Part shown: positions 27,736 through 35,880 of the stretch, in pieces
Numbering within the stretch: the first letter of the stretch is position 1
Layout of the letters: each line of letters starts with the position of its first letter
NCBI GenBank assembly: GCA_045537045.1
Contig: JAZSOS010000023.1
Span: 35,567 to 99,566, forward strand
DNA length: 64,000 bases
DNA from: SIG480 sp045537045
Lineage (GTDB): Bacteria; Bacillota; Clostridia; Oscillospirales; JAAYXM01
Reading direction: 5' to 3'
Notes under the pieces: model-generated
What the model was told of the DNA's origin: nothing
Database searches by the model: none
The model's input: only the letters and a program-made list of their open reading frames with translations
Position numbers and translations under genes: made by a program

Positions 27736-28600
27736 TTTTACCTCCGGTTACCATCGTACCCGCACCTTCATCAGTGAGAAGCTCCATAAGAATGGAGTGG
27801 GATACTCTTCCGTCCATGATGATTACGTTTTTTACACCCTCGTGAATTGCTTCTATGCAGCAATTTACCTTCGGAATCATACCGCCGGATATGACCCCCT
27901 CTTTATACAGAGAAGCAGCTTCGTCTATCGTGATTTCCGTGATAAGCGTTGACGGGTCATCCTTATCGCGTAGGATGCCTGCGATATCCGTCATCATTAT
28001 AAGACGCTCTGCACCAAGCGCACCTGCAATGTATGCTGCAGCGGTATCACCGTTGATGTTGTATGTATTTCCTTCCGCATCGCAGCCAAGAGTTGAAATT
28101 ACGGGGATATAGTTCTTTTCAAGCAGGTCAATAACCGGCTTTATATTGACTTTGGTAATGTCTCCGACATATCCAAGGCGCTCATCACGCATTTTTGACT
28201 CAATAAGGCGTCCATCCATACCGGAGATTCCCATAGCCTTGCCGCCCTTCATTTCAAGAAGGTTTACAAGCGTTTTGTTTACCTTACCGGCAAGTACCAT
28301 CTGGACAATATCAACAGTTTCTTTATCGGTTACGCGAAGACCGTCCACAAACTCTGCCTTCTTGCCAAGACGAGACATAAGGTCATTGATTTCCGGACCG
28401 CCGCCGTGAACAAGAACTATTTTTACACCGATAAGCCACAGAAGAACGATATCCTCCATAACCTGTTCTTTGAGCTGTTCGTCAATCATTGCGTTTCCGC
28501 CGTATTTGACAACAACGATTTTGCCGTTGTATCTCTGTATGTAAGGCAGAGCCTGGGTTAAAACCTCTGCGCGCTCTGCATTTGAAAAAAAGCCTTCCAT
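27728..28600 (-). CDS. argB: N-acetylglutamate kinase
   Basis: A 290-residue amino-acid kinase fold enzyme with VVKYGGNAM, LVHGGGPEIND and the NINGDTAAAYIAGALGAE nucleotide region. It phosphorylates N-acetylglutamate and is the usual site of arginine feedback. It is between argJ and argD in the operon, with AGGAG upstream of the ATG. Confidence 0.95.
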   Translation of the reverse strand: MEGFFSNAERAEVLTQALPYIQRYNGKIVVVKYGGNAMIDEQLKEQVMEDIVLLWLIGVKIVLVHGGGPEINDLMSRLGKKAEFVDGLRVTDKETVDIVQMVLAGKVNKTLVNLLEMKGGKAMGISGMDGRLIESKMRDERLGYVGDITKVNIKPVIDLLEKNYIPVISTLGCDAEGNTYNINGDTAAAYIAGALGAERLIMMTDIAGILRDKDDPSTLITEITIDEAASLYKEGVISGGMIPKVNCCIEAIHEGVKNVIIMDGRVSHSILMELLTDEGAGTMVTGGKNE

Positions 28601-28613
28601 AATACTTTCTCCT

Positions 28614-29837
28614 TTATGTACGGTAGTCTCCGTTTATTTTCACGTAATCGTAAGTAAGGTCACAGCCCCAGGCTGTCGCGCCAAACTCTCCGTCACCTAC
28701 GGAAACGATAATCTCGATTTCAGGTTCAAGGAGAATTTCCTTTGCAATCTCTTCGGAGAACGGAACACCCGCTCCGTTTTTGCAGACCGAAATTTCGCCC
28801 TTTGCACTCTTAAACGAAACGTCGACACGGCTAACATCAACAGCAGCGCCGCTGTAACCTATTGCACAGAGAACGCGTCCCCAGTTTGCATCTGCACCGA
28901 ACATTGCCGCCTTTAAAAGACTTGAGCAAATAACACTCTTTGCAACGGTCTTTGCCGTAGCTGAGCTTGACGCACCGCTGACGGTGCACTCAAGCATCTT
29001 TGTAGCGCCCTCGCCGTCTGCTGCTATCATCCGGCAAAGGTGGACAGTAACAGTATTGAGAGCTTTCATAAACACTGCAAAGTCTTCATCCTCGGTGGTA
29101 ACCTCAGCATTACCTGCCATACCGTTTGCAAGGACGGTTACCATATCGTTGGTAGACGTATCGCCGTCGATACTTACCATATTGAACGTATCTTTTATAT
29201 CCGCAGACAGCGCTTTCTGCAAAAGCGCCGGGGATATAGCCACGTCGGTTGTAATGAAAACAAGCATAGTCGCCATATTGGGATGGATCATACCGCTTCC
29301 CTTAGCGATGCCGCCCATTCTGCAGACTTTACCGCCAAGCGTGAACTCTACGGCGATTTCTTTTTTAACGGTATCCGTTGTCATAATTCCCTCTGCAGCA
29401 ACCTCACCGCCGTCAACAGAAAGACCTGCAGAAAGTGCCGGAAGCCTGTCTGCAATTGGGGTGATATCAAGTGGCTGACCGATAACACCGGTGGACGCGA
29501 CAACAATGTCGTTAGCAGAAATACCAAGAGCCGATGCCGTAAGCGCGCTCATTTTCTCCGCCACCTCAATGCCGTCTGCATTGCAGGTGTTGGCGTTTCC
29601 GCTGTTGCAGATAACAGCCTGCGCATACCCGTCGGATATATGATTTTTTGTAACAGTAAGCGGTGCGCCCTTGACGAGGTTGGTAGTATACACAGCCGCA
29701 GCTGATGCCCGAACGTCACTTGCTATAAGCGTAAGGTCTCTCTTTGTTTTATTTTTTCTGATACCACAGTGAATACCATTTGCCCTAAAGCCTTTTGCGG
29801 CACATACTCCGCCGTTTATAATCTTCATTTTTATCAC
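28614..29837 (-). CDS. argJ: bifunctional ornithine acetyltransferase/N-acetylglutamate synthase
   Basis: A 407-residue ArgJ proenzyme. The self-cleavage site lies in KGSGMIHPNMATMLVF, where the Thr becomes the N-terminal nucleophile of the beta chain. Recycling acetyl groups between acetylornithine and glutamate explains why no argE is needed in this operon. The start may be GTG at 29837 or ATG at 29828; AAAGGA lies 4 and 13 bases upstream of them respectively. Confidence 0.94.
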   Translation of the reverse strand: MIKMKIINGGVCAAKGFRANGIHCGIRKNKTKRDLTLIASDVRASAAAVYTTNLVKGAPLTVTKNHISDGYAQAVICNSGNANTCNADGIEVAEKMSALTASALGISANDIVVASTGVIGQPLDITPIADRLPALSAGLSVDGGEVAAEGIMTTDTVKKEIAVEFTLGGKVCRMGGIAKGSGMIHPNMATMLVFITTDVAISPALLQKALSADIKDTFNMVSIDGDTSTNDMVTVLANGMAGNAEVTTEDEDFAVFMKALNTVTVHLCRMIAADGEGATKMLECTVSGASSSATAKTVAKSVICSSLLKAAMFGADANWGRVLCAIGYSGAAVDVSRVDVSFKSAKGEISVCKNGAGVPFSEEIAKEILLEPEIEIIVSVGDGEFGATAWGCDLTYDYVKINGDYRT

Positions 29838-29848
29838 CGTTTCCTTTG

Positions 29849-30772
29849 TTAAACGTTAAGTCCTGTTTTTTCATCCACACCGAGAAGGATGTTCATATTT
29901 TGAATTGCTGAGCCGGATGCGCCTTTGCCAAGATTATCAAACCTCGACACGAGAAGAATTCTCTCATCATTGCCGCAGACGGATATTTCCATATCGTCGC
30001 GATTAGACAATGCGCCTGCCGACATAAAACCCGTTTCATCAGCAGTATCAGTATAGCGGACAAGACCATTCTTATAATAATCAGCATAAACCCTTTTTAT
30101 ATCTTCGATACTGCCCTGAATTTGATTTGCGTGGAGCGGAATTGTAACTTCCATTCCGCTGTAATACGGAGCTACTATCGGACAGAACACCGGTGCAGAC
30201 ATGAGGCCACATACCTTGACGATTTCCGGAAGATGCTTGTGAGTCTGTGAAAGGCCGTACATCCTGGGTGCATCAAGAAGAACACTCCGCTCTGCAGCTT
30301 CATACTCCGCTATCATCTTCTTTCCGCCTCCGGAATATCCGGTGAGCGAAAAAGCAGATAACTGAAGCTCACGTCCTATAACTCCCGCTTCAACCAGCGG
30401 TGCCGTAAGCGCAACAACGCCGCTTGCGTGGCAACCGGGGTTTGCAATGCGCTTTGAAGCTTTTATTTTGTCACGACCGCCTGAGATTTCCGGAAAACCG
30501 TATGCCCACGAATCATTTGTGCGGTGGGCAGTTGATGTATCAATAACCGCGGTATTTTTACTCTCGACCATGCTTACAGCCTCAATTGCTGCCGCATCCG
30601 GCAGGCAGAGAAAAACGATATCCGCCGCATTGAGCATTTCACGGCGGGCAGATGCGTCCTTACGCAGCTCCTCTGAAAGAAGCATAAGCTCTATATCACG
30701 TCTTCCTGCCAATCGCTCGTGAATGCGCAGCCCCGTTGTTCCCGCGCTTCCGTCAATAAATACCTTAGTCAT
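29849..30772 (-). CDS. argC: N-acetyl-gamma-glutamyl-phosphate reductase, type 2
   Basis: A 307-residue protein that opens FIDGSAGTTGLRIHERL, the short type 2 AGPR form, and has the catalytic Cys in RIANPGCHASG. It makes N-acetylglutamate semialdehyde with NADPH. It is the first gene of the arginine operon, downstream of a strong promoter. Confidence 0.93.
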   Translation of the reverse strand: MTKVFIDGSAGTTGLRIHERLAGRRDIELMLLSEELRKDASARREMLNAADIVFLCLPDAAAIEAVSMVESKNTAVIDTSTAHRTNDSWAYGFPEISGGRDKIKASKRIANPGCHASGVVALTAPLVEAGVIGRELQLSAFSLTGYSGGGKKMIAEYEAAERSVLLDAPRMYGLSQTHKHLPEIVKVCGLMSAPVFCPIVAPYYSGMEVTIPLHANQIQGSIEDIKRVYADYYKNGLVRYTDTADETGFMSAGALSNRDDMEISVCGNDERILLVSRFDNLGKGASGSAIQNMNILLGVDEKTGLNV

Positions 30773-30840
30773 TTCAATTCCTCTTTTATATGTTTTTCAT
30801 TTTAACAGCAAAAACAGCTTGCTATGATGCATTTTGAATT

Positions 30841-30870
30841 ATTATACACCTCAACAGCTCTTTTTGTCAA
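30841..30870 (-). promoter_or_regulatory. promoter of the arginine operon
   Basis: On the minus strand TTGACA and TATAAT, both perfect consensus, are 18 bases apart, about 70 bases upstream of the argC ATG. Confidence 0.75.
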
Positions 30871-30898
30871 CATCTATTTTATATTTATTTATTATTTT

Positions 30899-30911
30899 TG
30901 AATATTATTCA
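30899..30911 (-). promoter_or_regulatory. possible ArgR-type operator half-site pair
   Basis: TGAATATTATTCA is a palindrome similar to the ARG box (TGnAT...ATnCA), about 30 bases upstream of the arginine operon -35. It is one base shorter than the usual spacing and lies in AT-rich DNA, so it is only a candidate. Confidence 0.3.
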
Positions 30912-30918
30912 TTATATC

Positions 30919-31440
30919 TCATTTCTTTATGCAATTTTTCTCAGCGAGAATATCAAGTCTTACAATTGCAAGAATTATAGAAGCCATATTGATGACCTCG
31001 GTAAGCACACCACCCCACGCACAGCTTACAAAATTGTAAACAAGCCAGAGCGGTGAGCTTGGAAGAGCACACAGACGAACGTACTTCGGTGTTTTAATCC
31101 AAAAAGCAACGGTAGTGCATACCATACCAAGAATAGGAAGAACGGACAATGCGTTCTGCCATGTAAATATCCCTGCCGCAACCGACACCGCACAGAAAAG
31201 CCACAGCCACAATCTGTTATCCGCCCACGTCTTACCCTTGTTTACAAAAACAACTGAACGCGCAAGTGCCACGGCGTTTAAAATCGCGCCTGTATATGCC
31301 CCCAGAAGTCCGAAATGAAGAACGAATGCAAAATTTGCAGCAAGCTGAAACGCAATAATATATTTATGCGTTTTCTGCTGAAAAGAAATTACAGCAAGAA
31401 CAAGCGCAACAGCCCCTATTATTTGTGCAATTATATACAT
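30919..31440 (-). CDS. YgjV family membrane protein
   Basis: A 173-residue, highly hydrophobic protein with about five or six membrane segments, similar in pattern to YgjV-type inner-membrane proteins: AQIIGAVALVLAVISFQQK at the start and YVRLCALPSSPLWLVYNF later. The function is unknown. It is divergent from the nhaC-like gene, with overlapping promoters between them. Confidence 0.7.
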   Translation of the reverse strand: MYIIAQIIGAVALVLAVISFQQKTHKYIIAFQLAANFAFVLHFGLLGAYTGAILNAVALARSVVFVNKGKTWADNRLWLWLFCAVSVAAGIFTWQNALSVLPILGMVCTTVAFWIKTPKYVRLCALPSSPLWLVYNFVSCAWGGVLTEVINMASIILAIVRLDILAEKNCIKK

Positions 31441-31455
31441 AACGAGGTTTTCTCC

Positions 31456-31484
31456 TTGATTTTTTTACCATTTACTATTATAAT
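31456..31484 (+). promoter_or_regulatory. promoter of the nhaC-like gene
   Basis: TTGATT and TATAAT are 17 bases apart on the plus strand, 36 bases before the ATG. Its -35 overlaps the ribosome site of the divergent ygjV gene. Confidence 0.65.
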
Positions 31485-31505
31485 ACTGTTTGAAGAAACT
31501 TTCAA
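31477..31505 (-). promoter_or_regulatory. promoter of the ygjV-like gene
   Basis: On the minus strand TTGAAA and TATAAT are 17 bases apart. The -10 shares the sequence ATTATAAT with the -10 of the opposite promoter, so the two face each other and overlap. Confidence 0.6.
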
Positions 31506-31519
31506 GGAGATTATATTAT

Positions 31520-32845
31520 ATGAAGGATAAAATTTCAAAGGAAAAAAACGGTAACTTTTTGGCACTTTTGCCGATTGGAGTTTTTCTCGTCCTCTACCTT
31601 GGTCTCGGCATTACTTTCGAGTACATTTTAAAGTATGAAATGGGCTTTTACAACATTCCCATAGTTGTTATTTTCCTAATATCTCTTTTTATCGCCTGCC
31701 TGCAGAACAGGAAACTTTCATTTGACGAGAAGCTTTCCGTTATGGGAGCCGGTGCGGGAGATAAGAACATTATAACAATGGTGCTTATCTTCCTTGTAGC
31801 GGGAATATTCGTCGGCGTGGTCGGACGTTCAAGTGCCGACAGCGTTGCTTACTTTTTGCTGTCGGTAATCCCGCCGAAGTTCTCGGTTGCGGTTCTTTTT
31901 ACCGTAAGCTGCTTTGTTTCTCTTGCAATGGGAACTTCTGTGGGAACTATAACGCTTATAACGCCGATTGCGGTTTCGGTTTCCGCGGCAAGCGGATTTT
32001 CGCTTCCGCTGTGCGTCGGCTCAGTTGTTGGCGGTGCAATGTTCGGCGACAACCTTTCATTCATCTCCGATACCACCATTGCTGCATGCAACGGTCAGGG
32101 GTGCCGTATGCGCGATAAATTCAGCGCAAACTTTGCAATAGCACTTCCGGCGGCAATCGTCACTCTTGTCCTCATTCTTGTCCTCTCTCTCAACACAGAG
32201 ATCACCGGAGAGGTTTTACACGACTACAATTTAGTTCAGATTATCCCGTACATACTCGTCCTTATAGGCGGTATCGCGGGCATCAACGTCTTTTCCGTTC
32301 TTCTTATCGGTATTGTTTCCGGTGCGGTTATAATGCTCTCAACTGGTGCTACAGATGCAATGACGCTTCTTGTTAATATGAAAGACGGCGCGGCGGGTAT
32401 GTTTGAAACCGCAATGGTTGCAATTCTCGTTTCTGCAATATGTGCACTAATGCGCGAGCACGGTGGCTTTGATGCTCTGCTGTATGCAATTAAAAAGATT
32501 TTTAAAGGAACGCGCGGCGGGCAGATAGGTATGGGGCTTCTTGTCGGTGCAATGGATATAGCAACGGCAAACAACACCGTTGCAATAGTTATGGCAAACC
32601 CGATTGCCAAGGAAATGTCCGAAAGCTACGGCATTTCCCCTAAAAAAGCTGCATCTCTTCTCGATACGTTCTCCTGCGTTTTTCAGGGCGTTATTCCCTA
32701 CGGCGCACAGCTTCTCGTTGCGATTTCCGCAGTTGCCGTTGCAGGGTATAACATTTCGGCATTTGACATTATGCCCTATCTCTTCTATCCGTATCTTTTG
32801 CTTATAAGCTCTCTGATTTCGATTTTTGTGTCGAAAGATAAATGA
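31520..32845 (+). CDS. Na+/H+ antiporter NhaC family protein
   Basis: A 441-residue polytopic membrane protein of the NhaC/ion transporter superfamily, with about 11-12 hydrophobic segments and motifs MGTSVGTITLITPIAV and VGGAMFGDNLSFISDTT in mid-protein. It may exchange Na+ for protons or move an organic anion. The start at 31520 has AAGGAG 8 bases upstream. It is a single-gene unit with its own promoter and terminator. Confidence 0.85.
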   Translation: MKDKISKEKNGNFLALLPIGVFLVLYLGLGITFEYILKYEMGFYNIPIVVIFLISLFIACLQNRKLSFDEKLSVMGAGAGDKNIITMVLIFLVAGIFVGVVGRSSADSVAYFLLSVIPPKFSVAVLFTVSCFVSLAMGTSVGTITLITPIAVSVSAASGFSLPLCVGSVVGGAMFGDNLSFISDTTIAACNGQGCRMRDKFSANFAIALPAAIVTLVLILVLSLNTEITGEVLHDYNLVQIIPYILVLIGGIAGINVFSVLLIGIVSGAVIMLSTGATDAMTLLVNMKDGAAGMFETAMVAILVSAICALMREHGGFDALLYAIKKIFKGTRGGQIGMGLLVGAMDIATANNTVAIVMANPIAKEMSESYGISPKKAASLLDTFSCVFQGVIPYGAQLLVAISAVAVAGYNISAFDIMPYLFYPYLLLISSLISIFVSKDK

Positions 32846-32852
32846 TCGCAAA

Positions 32853-32877
32853 ATCCCACCCGCTGCGCGGGTGGGAT
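32853..32877 (+). terminator. GC-rich hairpin after the nhaC-like gene
   Basis: A perfect 11-bp stem, ATCCCACCCGC with GCGGGTGGGAT, has a TGC loop. No T run follows, so it may stabilise the transcript end or assist the terminator just downstream. Confidence 0.5.
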
Positions 32878-32893
32878 TAGTGTTAATCACAGG

Positions 32894-32925
32894 AACTGTA
32901 ATGGGATTTCCATCACAGTTTTTTT
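32894..32925 (+). terminator. intrinsic terminator of the nhaC-like gene
   Basis: AACTGT pairs with ACAGTT, with inner ATGG and CCAT, and the hairpin is followed by seven T. It lies between the converging nhaC-like gene and the minus-strand peptidase gene. Confidence 0.65.
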
Positions 32926-32926
32926 C

Positions 32927-33373
32927 TTATTTCTTAGGAATTATTTTTCTGTAAATTCGGGCAAGGACACGGCGGGATTTCCTTAAAAACATCCGCAATG
33001 GAAACGACTTTACAATAAATACCGAGTAAAGACGGTAGCACCAATTCTCTACGGTGAAATACTTATCCTTACGGTAAAAAGCGGTGAGAACGCCGATAAT
33101 ATTGTCATCCGTTATGTCATACTCATAGCTTTCACAATTATCGCCGCAAATAACATATGAATCCGGAAGTACATCCACAATTCGGTGAAGAACACACTTT
33201 TCTCCGCGTCTATACAATGGAACATCATATTTTTTCAATCTGCCGTTTACCGGAAGAATAATAACCGTATCACGCCGATTTCCCAGAAGCGGCTTCATAC
33301 TTACCCCGGCAGTTGATAAAACAAGCTTTCCTTCCTCTAAAATCACCTGCTCGATGCTTTTAATCTCACTCAT
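32927..33373 (-). CDS. S24/S26-like peptidase paired with PqqD
   Basis: A 148-residue protein with signal-peptidase-like boxes: the nucleophile Ser in AGVSMKPLL, LHRIVDVLPD with His where bacterial signal peptidases have Lys, and CGDN. This Ser/His pattern is like SipW/ER-type enzymes. No strong transmembrane segment is seen; the C-terminus is very basic (LRKSRRVLARIYRKIIPKK). It overlaps the pqqD-like gene by ATGA, so the two are translated together. A role in maturing a peptide or membrane protein is inference. Confidence 0.65.
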   Translation of the reverse strand: MSEIKSIEQVILEEGKLVLSTAGVSMKPLLGNRRDTVIILPVNGRLKKYDVPLYRRGEKCVLHRIVDVLPDSYVICGDNCESYEYDITDDNIIGVLTAFYRKDKYFTVENWCYRLYSVFIVKSFPLRMFLRKSRRVLARIYRKIIPKK

Positions 33374-33636
33374 ACCTCAAGAAGCCCCGTCTCGGTCATC
33401 TGAGATATCATTGCAGCTGTATCCGCCTTTGCCTTATCAATCGAAAGCTCGTATTTTCCCGCAAGACGCGCGGCAATATCAACCTCAGACAAACCCTCGG
33501 AAATCCATTCCCATATATCAGCTGCTGAGTCGTTAAGCTTGACCATACCGTGAAAATCATGGCTTGCTTTTCCGCTTGCTATTACAATCGCCTCATCAAG
33601 AACACGGCGAAGAACAAATCCTTCTTTTATTTTCAT
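33370..33636 (-). CDS. PqqD family peptide-chaperone-like protein
   Basis: An 88-residue PqqD-fold protein with the typical SAADIWEWISEGLSEVDIAA core followed by a winged helix-like end. PqqD and its RiPP recognition relatives bind precursor peptides for radical SAM enzymes, but neither a precursor nor a radical SAM maturase is visible in its vicinity. It ends in the ATGA overlap with the peptidase gene. The start is taken as ATG 33636; a GTG three codons upstream is possible. Confidence 0.75.
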   Translation of the reverse strand: MKIKEGFVLRRVLDEAIVIASGKASHDFHGMVKLNDSAADIWEWISEGLSEVDIAARLAGKYELSIDKAKADTAAMISQMTETGLLEV

Positions 33637-33667
33637 CGCAATCACTTACCCTCGTTTGTTTTTTATT

Positions 33668-33696
33668 ATTGTATCATAAAAAGAAAACAATTACAA
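33668..33696 (-). promoter_or_regulatory. promoter of the PqqD-peptidase pair
   Basis: On the minus strand TTGTAA and TACAAT are 17 bases apart, about 30 bases upstream of the PqqD start. The rest of 33646-33802 shows no gene or clear hairpin. Confidence 0.5.
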
Positions 33697-33802
33697 GCAA
33701 AAGAAGGTTAGGTAGTTAAAAACTCATGAGCTTATGGATTAACTTACTTTTGAAATAAAATATTGTATTATAGCCTTGGACAAAATAAAAGCGAGCTGTG
33801 AT

Positions 33803-35113
33803 TTACTCTCCGATACTTTTATGGTCATCAGTGGCGGGGTTATCAATAACCTCGCCGTTTTCATTAAAGCGCGAGCCGTGGCACGGGCAATCCCACGTAT
33901 GCTCGGCGCGGTTATATTTGAGCACGCAGCCGAGGTGCGGACAGCGCGGTGCGGTGGGCGTTAAAAGTCCCACGGTTGATTCAAAAGCGTTGAGGGCAAG
34001 CTGCGGACGCAGGATGCTCCGCGAAGGTGAAAAGACTTCGGCATACTTATTTGGTTTTTCGGTCACCATATCGCAGAGGATATCTGCGGCGACCATCGCA
34101 TTCGTCATCCCCCATTTATTAAAGCCAGTTGCCACGTATACATTGGGCGTGGATGCGGAATATTGCCCGATATACGGAACACCGTCCAGCGTCATACAGT
34201 CCTGAGTTGCCCATTTACCGACAATTTCTGAATTGGGGTAAGCTTTTCCGGCGAAGGCTCCAAGCTCCTGCCAGCAACCTCCCTGCTTTCCCGTGCGGTG
34301 TCCCCCTCCGCCGAGAAGCAACAACTCTCCGTATGTGCGAAATGAAAGCCCGGTTTCTGATTCATCCACGTACATTCCGTCCGGTCCTTTAGCGTTCTTG
34401 AGCGCGAGAACGTAGGAGCGGTGCTGATAGAGCTTGATGAAATATGAACCGTGCTTATTGAATATTGGAAAATGGGTTGTGACGAGAAGTTTTTTGAAGT
34501 TTATACTTCCGTGGTTGGTTAGAACTTTGTTTGGCGAAAACTCCACAACCTTTGTGTTCTCATATATGGGGAGGTTATTTGCAAGAGTATACAAGAACTT
34601 CAGCGGGTGGAACTGTGCCTGTCCACGCACACGCACTGCCCCTGCAACCTTAAACGGAAGCTCCCCGGCATCGGAAAATTCAGCTTTCGCGCCAAGGCGT
34701 TGCAAAGCTTCAATTTCCCGCTCAATCTTTCTGCGGTTATTGAGAGAATAAACGTAAGAATCTTTTATTTCAAAGTCACAGTCAACCTTGCGGCAAAGCG
34801 TGAAATATTCTTTCATTACCTGTACCTGCGCATCCAGATAAAGCCGAGCCTTATCCTCGCCAAAGCGCTTTATCAGCTTGTCGTAAATCAATCCGTGACC
34901 GAGAGTTATCTTTGCTGTGGTGTTTTCCGTAACGCCGCCGCAAATATTTCCGGCTTCCGCAAGCATGCAATCCACACCCGCGTTTTTTAATTTGTGTGCA
35001 CACAAAATGCCTGCGATTCCCCCGCCGACGATTAAAACGTCGGTGGTTTTGTTTTCTTTTAGTGAGCTAAACAGCACGCGCGGTGCGTTCCTTTCCCAAA
35101 CCGAGTCCATCAT
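33803..35113 (-). CDS. FAD-dependent oxidoreductase with C-terminal Rieske [2Fe-2S] domain
   Basis: A 436-residue protein. A DAO-type FAD domain starts with VLIVGGGIAGILCAHKLKN, and a C-terminal Rieske domain shows CPHLGC and CPCHGSRF, the Cys-His pairs that bind the 2Fe-2S cluster. No signal peptide is seen, so it is cytosolic. The electron partner and substrate are unknown. Two adjacent ATGs (35113, 35110) follow GGAGG; a longer frame upstream has no ribosome site. Confidence 0.85.
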   Translation of the reverse strand: MMDSVWERNAPRVLFSSLKENKTTDVLIVGGGIAGILCAHKLKNAGVDCMLAEAGNICGGVTENTTAKITLGHGLIYDKLIKRFGEDKARLYLDAQVQVMKEYFTLCRKVDCDFEIKDSYVYSLNNRRKIEREIEALQRLGAKAEFSDAGELPFKVAGAVRVRGQAQFHPLKFLYTLANNLPIYENTKVVEFSPNKVLTNHGSINFKKLLVTTHFPIFNKHGSYFIKLYQHRSYVLALKNAKGPDGMYVDESETGLSFRTYGELLLLGGGGHRTGKQGGCWQELGAFAGKAYPNSEIVGKWATQDCMTLDGVPYIGQYSASTPNVYVATGFNKWGMTNAMVAADILCDMVTEKPNKYAEVFSPSRSILRPQLALNAFESTVGLLTPTAPRCPHLGCVLKYNRAEHTWDCPCHGSRFNENGEVIDNPATDDHKSIGE

Positions 35114-35214
35114 ACTTCCTCCGAAACATAATACAGTTAGTGTTTGCGGATTCTCAGTGAATATTCCTTCGGGTTCGTTTTGTCTATTCAAAAGCTTTTT
35201 TCCTATTTTCTATA

Positions 35215-35257
35215 AAAAGGACTGCAAAAAAGTAAATAACTTTTTTACAGTCCTTTT
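35215..35257 (-). terminator. intrinsic terminator after queH
   Basis: A long hairpin, AAAAGGACTG with CAGTCCTTTT outside and AAAAAAGT with ACTTTTTT inside, directly follows the queH stop and ends in a T run on the minus strand. Confidence 0.75.
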
Positions 35258-35258
35258 A

Positions 35259-35873
35259 TCAATTTCCACACGTAAACGAGAACTCACACCCGCAATATTC
35301 CTGACGGTAGATATCATATTTTTTTGAGAGCTCTATTGAGCGTTTATAGCCCTCTCTCTTTTTAAAATCAGACGGAAGATATGTAACTCCGTATTTCTCA
35401 GATAGCTCTTTTCCGATGCTGTTAAGAAGTGCCGCATTTTTATGCGGGCTTACCGAAAGAGTTGTCGCAAAGACATCGAAGTTCTGTTCCTTTGCAATTT
35501 CCGCACATCTGCCAAGGCGCAGACGGAAGCACTCCGTGCATCTTGCGCCGCCTTCCCGCTCGTTCTCGAAACCGTGGGTAAAAGCGAGAAACTCCGAGTA
35601 GTCATACGGAACAGTAAGCAGCGATACGGGATTTTCAAAGCTCATCAGCTCAATGAGCTTTTTCTGTTCAGAAAGGCGTTTTTCATATTCGCTTTGTGGG
35701 TAAATATTCGGATTAAAGAAAAGCACGGTTATCTCAAAAAAAGCAGACAAATATTCAAGAACGTACGAGCTGCATGGCCCGCAACAGCTGTGAAGCAAAA
35801 GCCGCGGTCTTTTACCATTCTCGGTAAGCTCTTTTATCTTTTCATCGCATACAAGCTGGTAATTAATCTTCAT
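35259..35873 (-). CDS. queH: epoxyqueuosine reductase QueH
   Basis: A 204-residue DUF208/QueH protein with its cysteine motifs: LLHSCCGPCSSYVLE near the start, GGARCTECFRLRL in the middle, and a final Cys pair in EYCGCEFS. QueH carries out the last step of queuosine synthesis in tRNA. The ATG at 35873 has GAGG 5 bases upstream and lies just after the anti-sigma stop, suggesting co-transcription with the sigma pair. Confidence 0.9.
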   Translation of the reverse strand: MKINYQLVCDEKIKELTENGKRPRLLLHSCCGPCSSYVLEYLSAFFEITVLFFNPNIYPQSEYEKRLSEQKKLIELMSFENPVSLLTVPYDYSEFLAFTHGFENEREGGARCTECFRLRLGRCAEIAKEQNFDVFATTLSVSPHKNAALLNSIGKELSEKYGVTYLPSDFKKREGYKRSIELSKKYDIYRQEYCGCEFSFTCGN

Positions 35874-35880
35874 GTTTTCC

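Noticed and set aside
32853..32877. GC-rich hairpin considered as a mobile-element end or repeat
   Set aside because: No second copy or flanking duplication was seen; its place after a stop codon fits an ordinary transcript-end hairpin.
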